NCBI GenBank assembly: GCA_003427395.1
Contig: BFEA01000001.1
Coordinates: 12,712,737-12,772,660 of the forward strand
DNA: 59,924 bases
Source of the DNA: Chara braunii
Taxonomy: Eukaryota; Streptophyta; Charophyceae; Charales; Characeae
Direction: 5' to 3'
Part shown: positions 1 through 9,304 of the stretch, piece after piece
How the letters are laid out: the number at the start of each line of letters is the position of its first letter
How positions within the stretch are numbered: position 1 is the stretch's first letter
Made by a program: the position numbers and the translations under genes
Notes under the pieces: generated by a model
The model's input: the letters and a program-made list of their open reading frames with translations, nothing else
What the model was told of the DNA's origin: nothing
Databases searched by the model: none

Positions 1-69
1 TGCCCAAGGCTCATATTATCAAATGAAATACAACGCCAAGACACGCCTCTTCCCATTAAGGCTGGAAGA

Positions 70-820
70 GCCTTGGCCACTACTCCTGTGAAGACAACTT
101 TCCTTTACAACCAAAGTACAGAATGAGCAAGGGGCATTGATTGCTTCCTCAGCAGGGAACGATTAACCCCGCTCCATCCACAGACCGAACTCTGCCCTAC
201 TATAGACAACCAGTAGCTGATAAGCCATATAAAGCCAAGAAGCCGGGGGGGAATTATAGCAGGGCAAGGATCATCGAGCACAATCTAACTCCAAACGCGA
301 TTATGACACGGTGGACTGCACATATGACTCCCTACCCCAACACATATTAACACAAAGACTATCCAGGAGGGAGTAGACTCGCCAGTAAGAACAAGTCTGT
401 AATAAGCAGCCCTCCCCACAGAACTCATGCCATCCTGCATATACACAAATCAGCCCAGCAATGATCCTGAAGGGAAAGCAGCCGTTGATTGAAAATTTGA
501 AACTAAACTCAGCAGCCCTCTCTCAAGGTCACAGGGCAGAGAACATCGAGCTCAATCTGAATCCTAACCAAACCCTACGTAATTACGACGTGATGAACTG
601 CACAGGCGACCCCCTACCTCCTCACGTATTGACCCAGATATATTCCAGTAGGGAGTAAATTCACAACTATGAAGAAACAAGTCTGTTATAAGCAGCCCTC
701 CCAACAGAACGCATGCCATCCTACATAGACACAAATCAGCCCATCAATGATCCTGAAGGGAAAGCAGCCGTGGATCGGAAATTTGAAACTAAACTGAGCA
801 GCCCTCTCCCAGGGTCACAG
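70..820. repeat. Tandem satellite-like repeat, unit about 272-286 bp
   Basis: The same landmarks recur in the same order: a block near ACAAGTCTGTAATAAGCAGC at 391 and again at 677 (286 bp apart), ATGATCCTGAAGGGAAAGCA at 461 and 747 (286 bp), and CATCGAGC..CAATCT at 272 and 544 (272 bp). This gives about 2.7 diverged units. Short ORFs inside it start at equivalent places in successive units and look like products of the repeat, not genes. The array is cut by the window edge, so its true length is unknown. Confidence 0.8.
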
Positions 821-888
821 CGATAACGATATAAAGCGCGCAAAAGAGCTGCAAACATAGGCACTAAGTATAAAACAGATGAGGGTGC

Positions 889-980
889 AATACCGCATCG
901 TGCTACAGAAATCCCACCCAATCTCCCCTAGAATAATACCGCATCGTGCTACAGAAATCCCTTCCAATCTCCCCCAGAAT
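889..980. repeat. 46-bp tandem duplication
   Basis: TACCGCATCGTGCTACAGAA occurs at 891 and at 937, each followed by near-identical text, giving two direct copies of a 46-bp unit. Confidence 0.75.
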
Positions 981-1039
981 CCCACGGGAATGTTTCATCG
1001 GCATGTCTGTCCTCTCCCCCCGCCCAATCAGCATCATCT

Positions 1040-1955
1040 CATGGAGTATAGAAAGCATACGAAGATGGACAAAAAGCACTTTGAAACTGACAATCAAGAG
1101 TCCTTGCCCTCCCTTCAGCCCCAACAGAAGGGCAAAATTCACCAAGAAAAGCCCATGCAAAGTGGAAACCGAGGGAAATGAAGTTACGCATACCCGAGCG
1201 ACTGCGAGAGCTGCTGTAGGCATGTTCGCCTCTATACTCACTGTTGGTGTACTCGCCACTATACTCCTTGTTGGTAAAATAGCTGTTGTCAACAGTTGAT
1301 TGATTGATGCAATTGTCATAAGCGTTGGTGATGTTGTTGATGTGATTGACGCTGTTGCAGCTGTCATCGTCGTAGGCACTGTTGTTATGGTTGCTGTCAT
1401 TAATGTGATTGTCGCTGTCGCTGAAATCATGGCCGTGCGCACCGTCACTGTTGTTGAAGCGGTTATCCCTATTGTAGATGTTTCAATAGGCAGCCTCTCC
1501 TTCAACTCATCGTAGTAATCTACACCCTGGTCGAAAACCATTGTTTATCAGAATGTCAGCCCGCTGCCAATCTACGAAAGGCTCCAGTGCTGGATCCTCC
1601 ACGATCTGCTAGAGGATAGTTGACAGTTGTTGGCACTTATCCTCCAGCCATGTGGCCATGGTAGATCCCCCCCAATCCACCACCGACCCGGCCTGGGCCA
1701 CGATGTTGTGTATCTTCCAGCTCGGACACCCATTCATCTGCCTGCCGTTGAAGATTCTCTGATAAACCCACCTCCTGTAGAAGCTCCACGTGTGTTGACC
1801 CCTGCGCAAGGACGCTTTCTCCACGCTGACCACGAGATGCCACCATCTCGCCCACCCCTCCACCTGCCCCTTCAGTCAATCCCGGTCGCTCCATCGCTGA
1901 CTGACCTCCGAGCAGACTTCAGTGATGACGTCAACGTCTTCCGTCTTCCTCGGTA
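1040..1955 (-). pseudogene. Degenerate gag-like coding region with Asn-rich segment, copy A
   Basis: Reading the minus strand from about 1955, an open frame runs to a stop near 1609 with a protein-like end (motif STMATWLEDK). The same frame continues past the stop (IVEDPALEPFVDWQRADI). A second frame opens at 1541 with MVFDQGVDYYDELKERLPIE, and a third frame from about 1480 to 1150 is rich in Asn, Asp and Ser. The likeliest reading is one decayed polypeptide with a globular N part and a disordered Asn-rich C part, split by frameshifts. Copy B at 3824-4616 on the other strand has a similar order (WGAISMAEWLGD, then poly-Asn). I could not name the family; a retrotransposon gag is an inference from the repeated occurrence. 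The Thr-rich and Val-rich frames over the same bases are shadows. Confidence 0.45.
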
Positions 1956-2044
1956 ACTCCGAAGCGTTGGGTCTCAAGACTGCCGAGCCCGTCGGCCGGT
2001 TTGTTCCCCGGGCGCTCGCGCCGCTCCACACTTCTGCAAGGCTG

Positions 2045-2260
2045 TAGAGTGCTAGCGGTGCTGATAAGAGCAGCTACTGCTAGCACCTGGGGAGAGGCTC
2101 CATCTATTGATGGGGAGCATCACCTGCTGGAAAATGGATTCAGCATCCCTTATGCAGAAATAATACAGAAACATTCGAGAGCATCCGAAAAAAACGACCC
2201 ACCATTGATTACTCTGGATTCCAGAGGATTGGGTGAGCAGGTTGTGGAAGGGCTCTCCAT
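2045..2260 (-). mobile_element. SINE-like retroposon, family B, copy 1
   Basis: Shares most of its length with the complete copy at 41526-41806, including the blocks GTGCTGATAAGAGCAG, GGCTCCATCTATTG and CACCTGCTGGAAAATGG in the same order. By that copy the element is oriented on the minus strand. No A-rich tail or target duplication is visible here, so the copy is old or truncated. Confidence 0.7.
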
Positions 2261-2267
2261 ATGTATC

Positions 2268-2640
2268 CACTCACCCTTTCAAGTCCTCTTTTTTTGTGAA
2301 AAACTGTCTAGTCAAGAAGGCAAACCCTGCTATCCTGGCCTGGAGACACCATGGGGCCACTGGGGGGCACCAGTGGGGCCCTGCGTCTCCCTGCCCATTT
2401 CTCTCCCAGTCTACCTTATCCTGTGGGCATATCCCATGCTTATCGTCCCTTCCTAAATACATAAATGGAATAGATGGAGCGGCCAGAAGTTGGTCTTACT
2501 AGTGGGGGCTGCTCCTACCACCCCCTTAGTAGGTCCCGACTGGCACTTTTTCAACAGAAAAAAGGGGAAAAAAAAGTACTTTTCCAGGATGTATCTGACC
2601 ACACTTATGGCCCGCGATGGATGAATCTGAAGGCGTTCTT
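2268..2640. other. No gene seen
   Basis: Unremarkable sequence between a SINE and the foldback element. Overlapping short ORFs on both strands have no recognisable domain. Confidence 0.5.
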
Positions 2641-2654
2641 TTTTTGGGAAAATT

Positions 2655-3220
2655 GCATCTGTACCCCACTTAAAGATGGCATTACCCGGTATACCCAGTC
2701 CCAGTGCCAACTTGCACCTATACCCAGAAAACCGCCGGTCGAAATTATTTGCATGCCCAGGACTGAGGAGGTGGACCCAGGTTGGTACCGCAAAATTGCA
2801 GTTATAACCAACTACAAATTATGGACATACCCAGGCAAAATTATGGGCATACCGGGGACTGAGGTGGACCCGCCAAATTATTCATGTACGCTACTACAGG
2901 ATGGCTGAAATTATGCTCATACCCAGCAGCCGCTGAGCAACAACGGTCCAGTGGTGGGCATGAGCGTAATTTTGTGGTTGCCATCCAAGGCCCGCCTCTG
3001 GCAGTGGGTACACCCGCAATTTTGCCAGCCCGTCCCTGGGCATGGGCATAATTTCGTTGCCCGGCACTCATGGCGTGCGGGACTGGGTATGCCTACGATT
3101 CCGCACAGGGGAAAAGTTGGGTACTGTGCAAAGTTGAACAGGGTCCGGGTATAGATGCAAGTTGGGAGCTGGGACTGGGTATATAGCGGGTATTCCCATC
3201 TTCAAGTGGGGTACAGATGC
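2655..3220. mobile_element. Foldback/MITE-like element with long inverted ends, copy 1
   Basis: The left end (2655-2730) is a close reverse complement of the right end (3145-3220); the outermost block is GCATCTGTACCCCACTTAAA on the left and its complement on the right. Weaker symmetry may reach out to about 2640 and 3237. The interior also mirrors itself through repeated GCATAATTT / AAATTATG motifs. No clear target duplication was found. A second, more diverged copy lies at 7815-8620. Confidence 0.75.
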
Positions 3221-3286
3221 ATCCCTTCCCTGCTTTTTTATGAGAAAGAAAGAAGAATCTCATCTGTTCCTGATGTGACTCCTCGT

Positions 3287-3369
3287 GTCCTTGGGACATC
3301 CGTGAAAATTGGAACAATACAGAGAAGATTAGCATGGTCCCTGCGCAAGGATAGAAACTGCAAATGCTG
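3287..3369 (+). pseudogene. U6 snRNA retropseudogene, 3'-truncated
   Basis: Matches plant U6 from its 5' end: a degraded 5' stem-loop, then GGGACATCC, AAAATTGGAAC, the ACAGAGA box and the AGC triad in GATTAGCATGG, then CCTGCGCAAGGAT. Similarity stops after CAAGGAT, so the 3' part with the terminal T tract is missing. No upstream element or TATA typical of a plant U6 promoter is seen. It lies 67 bp beyond the foldback element. Confidence 0.85.
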
Positions 3370-3820
3370 ACCCGGAACGTGTGGAAAATTGAGCAAATCC
3401 AGGACCACCATATTGTCCAGTCCTCTTGCTGGAACACTGATAAAGCCGATTACAGCTGTCAACTATCAAGACCTGAGGAGTATGTCAACTGGATACTATC
3501 TAAACGATGGATGGCGACTGGCTGGATACAAGATTCCTTGCCTCGGAGGTCCCACTAGCAACGGATGGCGCTGAGGCTAGCGCCCTGATGCCGGCGGACC
3601 GGCAGGATCCCGTGCCCCGGCTAGACTAGCGCCAGGGGAGACATGCCCTCGGCGGCTAGGCCTGTGCACGCGCCCGATAGGCGCCCGTGAGTTTGATTGA
3701 CACGTGGCACCTATTGTCTGGCGACATGGTGGCCCCGTGACGCGTGTGCAGGGGTTGCGCCAGCCGTGTGATTGACAAACGTTTTGAAGATTTGCTATAG
3801 CGGCGCAGTTTGGTGGGAGA
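3370..3820. other. No gene seen; GC-rich spacer
   Basis: A GC-rich stretch (about 3560-3780) with no open frame that resembles a known protein. It may be the 5' flank of the gag-like copy B. Confidence 0.4.
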
Positions 3821-3823
3821 GAG

Positions 3824-4616
3824 ATGGCTTTGGTGGGGGAGCTACGAAGTGGAGCGGAGGAATGGATAATCACACTCGAGAGGTCCTGCACTCGACTGCA
3901 GGAGATTGTGGGGGTGTTGTCATTGCAGTGGCAGGAGAAGCTGGAGGTCGATTGGGGGGCGATCTCTATGGCTGAATGGTTGGGAGATCTAACGCAGGAG
4001 ACACTGGATATCATCTGGGAGCTGGGGAGGGGCCGGATCCGCAGCTCTAAGCCTATATCGATTGGGGGAGGGCAGATGATGTGATGGGTACCTGCAATGC
4101 CCTCTTCGCAAAGAGCCGTGACCTGACTGGCAGGAGATGGTAGTAGATGCGAAGCTGACGAAGACGAAGGGCGCGAACGACATGGATGATGCGCAGGCGG
4201 CCATGAAGATAGCAGCGACAACACCAACAGCAACAACGACAACAATTTCAGCAACATCGGCGGCGGTGATGACATCGACATCAGAGGTAACAAAAACAAC
4301 AACAACAACAATCATAGAGTCATCATCATCAACATCATCAACATCATCAACATCATCAACATCATCAACACCAGCAACGACAACGGAGGAGGTAATGGGG
4401 GCGATAACAGCAATAACAGCGGAAACAACAGCAATGACAACAACAACAACAACAACAATGATAACAGCCGTAATCGCAACAACAACAATGGCAAAAATAC
4501 TGGCGAAGTGGGGGGGGTTGGGAATATGCAGAGTGATGTGTCCGGCGAGATGGGGCTTGGGGTTGAGGGATCACTTTGCCATTCCCCCCCCCTTCTATCT
4601 GCTGTTTCTACACGGT
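3824..4616 (+). pseudogene. Degenerate gag-like coding region with Asn-rich segment, copy B
   Basis: An open frame 3824-4084 encodes an 86-residue globular-looking stretch (contains WQEKLEVDWGAISMAEWLGD). From about 4190 another frame is open to a TGA near 4614 and contains runs of Asn with Asp, Ser and Gly (AAC/AAT codons), an ATC-AAC repeat at 4316-4370, then a non-repetitive tail beginning GEVGGVGNMQSDVSGE. The order mirrors copy A at 1040-1955. It is probably a broken polyprotein fragment. Thr-rich and Leu-rich frames over the same microsatellite are shadows. Confidence 0.45.
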
Positions 4617-4719
4617 GATTTGTTCTTCTCTGTCGGCCATCAGGTGGGAGTAGGGTAGATGACCACCCCCTTTTGATTAGACCTGACCGGCCCTCAATCT
4701 CTAATCATGAAGGAGTGCC

Positions 4720-4905
4720 GATCACCCCCAAAGGGGATGTAGGTTGCTTAGGGTTTCGAGTTTTGTTTTTTTTCCCTTCTGGCAAGTTCTTGGGGTGATC
4801 GATGCCGATGGCACCCCCCCAAAGGGGATGTAGGTTGCTTAGGGTTTTGAGTTTTGTTTTTTTCCCCTTCTTGCAAGTTCTTGGGGTGATCGATGCCGAT
4901 GGTTT
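4720..4905. repeat. 91-bp tandem duplication
   Basis: AAGGGGATGTAGGTTGCTTA is found at 4731 and 4822, each followed by a T-run, then CTTGGGGTGATCGATGCCGA. Two direct copies with few differences. Confidence 0.85.
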
Positions 4906-5149
4906 TACAGGTAGGACAATACTTCATGGGCACGAGGTCAATCCTTCCCTGCTGCAGGGAAGTAATCAATGCCTCTGCTCATATTGGAAATATTTGGATG
5001 TATTAGCTCATTGTAACAGTTCACACACAGCATATCATACATGTTACATCACTGGCAGAGATTTGTGCCATCCTATGCATCACATCTTTGTTAGGGTTTC
5101 ATGGATCTGCATAGGGGTGCTGGGCCCGATTCCCAGCAGATACATTCGC

Positions 5150-5291
5150 ATCACTGTACAAGGACGCTGGACCCGATTTCCAGCAGGTGTAGCTCCCCAC
5201 CAATAGATGGAGCCTTCGACGCCGGGGCCTACTTACCGGGGATGCTCTTATCACCTCGTTACGTAGGTTTCCCGTATAACGAAGTCTCACC

Positions 5292-5334
<43 letters not shown>
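5150..5334 (+). mobile_element. SINE-like retroposon, family B, copy 2, with A42 tail
   Basis: Carries the family core GGACGCTGGACCCGATTTCC followed by AGCAGGTG and the complement of the CTCCATCTATTGGTGGGGAG block, and ends in an uninterrupted run of 42 A (5293-5334). A shorter relative of the head motif (GTGCTGGGCCCGATTCCCAG) lies about 50 bp upstream, suggesting a duplicated head. The long A run suggests a fairly young insertion. Confidence 0.75.
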
Positions 5335-5336
<2 letters not shown>

Positions 5337-5413
5337 CCCCTTGCCTCGCTTGTTTCGCGCCTTCCTGTGTTTTTGGAAATTGCTTGTGGACCTGCCAGTG
5401 ATAAAACATGCAA

Positions 5414-5790
5414 CTTAATCCAGCGACCTAGCTCACTTGGTAAGGCGCACAAGTGGCATTCAGGAGGTCTTGGGTTCAATCCCCATTGGCCTCATGTACC
5501 TTGGCGCCCGCCACCTAGAGATAGCCTGTTGGTCCCCCCCAATTGGCATTATGCTCATAGGGGGAGGGGTAATCGGGAAGGCACAGCGACTGGCCACTCA
5601 GATGATGCTCGATCCTTCTGCTACCGGCTGTCCCCTGGCCGGTGTCCCCCATTGGGGGTTCCCTGAAGGCAACAAGGCCACCATGGGCTGAAAAGGCCAC
5701 CCGGTGTCACATTAGACACAAGATTAAATTTACCTGGGCTGGTTAGTCCGATGATAATACCTCAAGGCCATCGCCCTTTTTTTTTTTTTT
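5414..5790 (+). mobile_element. tRNA-derived SINE, family A, copy 1, with target duplication
   Basis: Begins near ATCCAGCG, with an A box at 5429-5440 (TAGCTCACTTGG) and a B box at 5473-5482 (GGTTCAATCC), followed by a ~300-bp body. The 3' end is GGCCATCGCCC plus 14 T. The 9-bp sequence AACATGCAA flanks it at 5405-5413 and 5791-5799. The T-run tail differs from the A-rich tails of other copies. The element splits off a LINE ORF2 fragment that continues at 5805. Confidence 0.9.
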
Positions 5791-5804
5791 AACATGCAAA
5801 TCTC

Positions 5805-6200
5805 TTGTGGCTGCCTGGACATCAAGCAGTCCCGACGGCACTTTGTGAGATTTGCCTAGGTGTAAGAATCGAGGATCTGCAACATTTGTGCCTTCACTGT
5901 CAACTGTCATACTGCCTTTGGGAATGGTGGAGGTTGGGATCCGTTCCGATCCCTGCATCTGACTCCCGTTGGAAGGATGACTTTATCTTGCTTGGAACAG
6001 TCTCTCGTAGGCAAGACCGTTGTACGCAATTGACTTACCCCCAGGAGTGTTTGCGTGGATCCATCTTGTGGATGTTGTGGTCCCTACACAATGCTGCTGT
6101 TCAGCGACAAAAGCTGCTTACTCCCCCATGCTCAGGGCTGAAGTTAAAATTCTATCAAACAAATTCTCTCCACTCAGTGGGCATTGAAGGTACCGAATAA
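5805..6200 (+). pseudogene. LINE ORF2 C-terminal fragment (zinc-binding RT tail)
   Basis: The 131-residue frame has the layout of the zinc-binding region that follows LINE reverse transcriptases: CEIC, then EDLQHL, then C..S.CLWEWW, about 20 residues on a W..DFILLG motif, then RGSILWMLWSLHNAAV. A comparable but different tail is seen in the LINE at 54.3-57.5 kb. No RT core is present nearby. The family-A SINE ends just upstream, so the element may have been interrupted there. Confidence 0.7.
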
Positions 6201-6906
6201 GGCCTACTCTCTGTGGGCACTGAAACTTCCATTCTTCATTGGGAACAGTTTCCGGATCTTCTTAAGGTGCAAGCAGTCCCAGGCTCAGTGACACAAATGA
6301 TGCTCTCTTCCTTCTTTGTTTGATTGTCTACTGTCGTCGTTTACTCTGTTGCAGCAGGAATGACGCCAGTCTTTAGCTTGTGGTCCTCTTTTCTGCAATT
6401 TTCTCGCAGTTATACTGCAGTTGGTTCAGACTCTTCAGAGCTAGTATAGACTGATAGTTTTGTTTCCCCTTTCCTTGGTCCCAATTTCTCCATCTGTAAA
6501 TACTGTAGTAAATACCGTAGTCCCTTCTTTTTTTTTTCTTTTTTTTTTTGTAAGTCAATGGTGTTGTAGAGGCCAGTCACTGAGTACACAGTGATCACCT
6601 GGAGCAGTAGGCCGTGGGTGTCCTGGAATATGAGACCACCTCCCATCCCATCCTCACGTCAATACTCGTAGCGCACCCCCTATCCCACTATCCTGCCTCA
6701 GTGTGACCAGCACTCAGGACCGTTACCCTGCCAATGGGCAGGTAACTTGGACCGAACAGCAGTGATAGGCACTACCGTAGTCTCTTATACATGTTTAGTA
6801 GTTCATAATACTTCATATATGTTTTTGCTCTTAGAAGTTGTTCAGAAATTGTTTAGTCAGAAATAGTTTAGTTATAGTAGCGGTAGTGAAAGGTGGAACC
6901 TTTTTT
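6201..6906. other. No gene seen; LINE 3' flank and T-runs
   Basis: Downstream of the LINE fragment. Contains T-rich runs around 6527-6551 and no recognisable frame. Confidence 0.4.
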
Positions 6907-6975
6907 TATTTTTGGTTTCTGATTTTTGGTTTTTGATTTTTGGTTTTTGATTTTTGGTTTTTGATTTTTGGTTCA
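6907..6975. repeat. TTTTTGGTTTTTGA minisatellite
   Basis: Four to five near-perfect repeats of a 16-bp T-rich unit with G pairs. Confidence 0.85.
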
Positions 6976-7100
6976 CTGTGGTTCCCTGGATGAGCTTGTG
7001 GATGGGCTTGGCTGGTGATGCCTTGGTCACCAAGGGCCCCAATCAATTTTTGTGAGGGATGCTGGGACCATTTCCCGTCTTGTACAATAGAGTAGGGGGG

Positions 7101-7149
7101 GAAAAGGATGAAAGTTCATGAAACACATAAATGGAGAAATGGTCCAAAC
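7101..7149 (+). pseudogene. U6 snRNA 3'-end fragment
   Basis: AAGGATGA, then a ~10-bp insertion, then ACACATAAAT and GAGAAATGGTCCAAA, which matches the 3' third of plant U6. The 5' domains are missing. Too short for a functional RNA. Confidence 0.6.
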
Positions 7150-7334
7150 AAAGTGACTCCCCGTGAGAGCCGGGTAGCAATAGATTGGCTGCCAGTCCCT
7201 ATCATTTCAGGGCATTCTCACTCAGCTCTTTCCAGAATGTAATGACTGGACTCTGGCCAGATCTGGGGCGGTACAAGAGTGAAAACAAGAAAATGACACC
7301 GCATTTTGTTCCGGCTGCTTCCAGCAGGTCCAGC

Positions 7335-7466
7335 ATGAGGGGCGGCATTGGTGCCAACCAACAAATTTCCCCTAGCGGCTCCCATCCCCTCCAGGCTCAG
7401 CAAAGCTTGGCACGCAGGCCATTTCAGGCTCGACATGAATGGCTGGGCGTAAGTACTGGTGGTTTA
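7335..7466. mobile_element. Truncated TTAA-bounded MITE (left partner of a concatemer)
   Basis: Its right half resembles the right half of the complete MITE at 36280-36488 (GCACGCAGGCCATTTCAGGC, then GGCTGGG..AAGTACTGGTGG and TTAA). The left end is not visible. It abuts the next MITE through a single TTAA at 7464-7467, making a perfect 30-bp palindrome at 7451-7480. Confidence 0.6.
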
Positions 7467-7656
7467 AACCACCAGTACTTGGCCGAGCTACTGATGCCGA
7501 GCCTGGAATGCCCCTGCGCGCCAATTTTCGCCGTTTTGAAAATTTTTTGGCTGGTGCTTCCAGCCATTGTGGTCCGGTACCCTGAAGGCCTAAAGGCGCG
7601 GCGCGTTAACGGGAAAGCACCGCGGCCGATAGCTGGGCCAAGTACTGGTGGTTTAA
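7464..7656. mobile_element. TTAA-bounded MITE, 193 bp
   Basis: Starts TTAAACCACCAGTACTTGGC and ends with the near-complement AGTACTGGTGGTTTAA. The body is the reverse complement of the MITE at 36280-36488. TTAA stands at both ends, as expected for a TTAA-targeting DNA transposon derivative such as the piggyBac type (superfamily is inferred). After the right TTAA the text AGCACCAGTGCATGGGC looks like a third degraded end. Confidence 0.8.
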
Positions 7657-7814
7657 AGCACCAGTGCATGGGCACCTGGGCCGCGGGCCTGACACCTCAA
7701 ATTCCGGAGGTGCAAAACAAAAACGCGACAGCTCAAATTTATCAGCGGTGGGCCCAGCGTTTGACATTTCGGCCTCATTTTCTTGTGATGACAAGTTTCG
7801 GACTGCAAGGCTGG

Positions 7815-8285
7815 GAACCCGCTGTAACCCAGTCCCAGCGCCCAAATTGCACTCATACCTGCAAAACAGCCGCTGGAAATTCTTTGCATACCCAAAAATG
7901 AGTTGGACCCAGGCTGGTGCCGTACAGTTGTGGTCATAACCAGCTACAGGAATGCTCACATTATGGACATACGCACCTAGATTAGGGGCATACCCAGAAC
8001 TGAGATGGACCAGCCAACTTGCAATTATAGTACTGTTATACCCAACTACCTGCTGGATGAAATTTTCCTCATACGGTCATATACCCAGGGCCATTTGGCG
8101 ACCATGGTCCACCAAAAAGGGTTGGTTTCAAAGCCCGAATCTGGACGTTTTCGATAAATCGTGATTTTTGCATGTAGGCTTTAAATACGTTCAGATTCAG
8201 GTGCTTAATCCAAGTCTTTTTGCTAGTGGGACCTCACCCCCCCAACCCCCCTGCCCCCCTCCACCCTTTCTCTCTCCCCCTCAGC

Positions 8286-8345
<60 letters not shown>

Positions 8346-8620
8346 CACAGTGTGTGTGTACCGGAAAGGGGGGGGGAGAGACGAGAAGAAGGATGGGGAA
8401 CAGGGGGGAGGTGCATTTCGAAATGCCCTCTCAGTGTGGCTACCACCACAATTTTGCAAGCCCGGTTTCAGGGCATGTGCATAATTTTGTGGTCCTCTAC
8501 AAAGAGCTTGCGTGAGTTGATATGTCTGCAATTTCATACAGGGGGAAAGTTGGGTGCGGGGACTGGGTATAGCGGGTATTTCCATCTTCAAATGTGGTAC
8601 AGACGCAAACTTCGTAACAA
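7815..8620. mobile_element. Foldback element, copy 2, expanded by microsatellite
   Basis: The left part (AACCCAGTCCCAGCGCCCAA, GGACCCAGGCTGGTGCCGTA, CATAACCAGCTAC) and the right part (GGGGACTGGGTATAGCGGGT, TTCCATCTTCAA) match the left and right arms of the element at 2655-3220 in the same order. The arms are separated by extra sequence including C-rich, CT and GT runs at 8235-8350. No target duplication was identified. Confidence 0.6.
8289..8358. repeat. (CT)n-(GT)n compound microsatellite
   Basis: About 21 CT units followed by GT units with a CACA interruption. Ser/Leu and Arg/Glu frames across it are artefacts. Confidence 0.95.
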
Positions 8621-8952
8621 AAGAACATTTGCCAAATATGGAGAGTTGCAGACCTGGGAGTGGCTGAACTGCACACAACTATAACTGTTGGTGACAGGTC
8701 ATGAGGTCGAATCCTGCCTGTATCAGGTCAAATAATAACCAAAGCGGCTACTTGCAAAAGAAAATGAAGAGGACAGGGGATGGATTTGGAAAAAGAAAAA
8801 GAAGTGGCAGGTGTTGCCATGCTCACCGCTTTTTCTTTTGTTCTCTCTCTCTTTCTTTTTTTTTTTTGAAATGATGGAATTTCCCATGCTGACCGGTTTT
8901 TGACATCTGGCGAGTGGTGTAACCACTGGAACGAGCTCCAGCTCGAGTTGCT

Positions 8953-9172
8953 TTTTTAATGGCTTCTATGCAGCATAGAAAAGATCCGAATGTGGTAGGA
9001 TTGTTTGGGTTATTACAACCTTTAGCAGATGGTTTGAAAATTGAAATTAATGATAAAAGAGCCTATTCTACCGAGTAGTGCTTATTTGTTCATCTTCTTT
9101 ATAATGGCTCCAGTCATTACATTTATGTTAAGTTTAGTTGCTTGGGCAGTAATACCTTTTGATTATGGTATG
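8953..9172 (+). pseudogene. Nuclear copy of mitochondrial nad1 (NUMT), frameshifted
   Basis: Translation gives the conserved NADH dehydrogenase subunit 1 block: a [20 protein letters not shown] segment, then in the next frame [30 protein letters not shown] and IPFDYGM. NAD1 is a membrane subunit of respiratory complex I. The frame breaks at about 9040, where TTGAAAA is followed by TTGAAA, a 7-bp tandem duplication. Similarity ends abruptly after the Met-Val region at 9172. It is internal, has no start or stop of its own, and sits among nuclear repeats, so it is a transferred fragment and not a gene. Confidence 0.9.
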
Positions 9173-9304
9173 GAGTCCACTGTGACCTTGTTACAGCTTG
9201 AGACCCCTTTCCCTTCCCACTGCTGTGTACTAAGATGCCTGATGGATGTAAGAAGCCTGGGGGATGGATGGTGAAGGACAGTGTGATGTCATGCACATAG
9301 TTGT

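Noticed and set aside
903-1541. 212-codon Thr-rich minus-strand ORF
   Set aside because: Most of it is a shifted reading of the triplet-rich region; only its first ~20 codons look coding and these are treated as part of the gag-like remnant.
8680-8720. tRNA gene suggested by GGTCGAATCC
   Set aside because: Only a B-box-like motif is present, with no acceptor stem or A box at a suitable distance.
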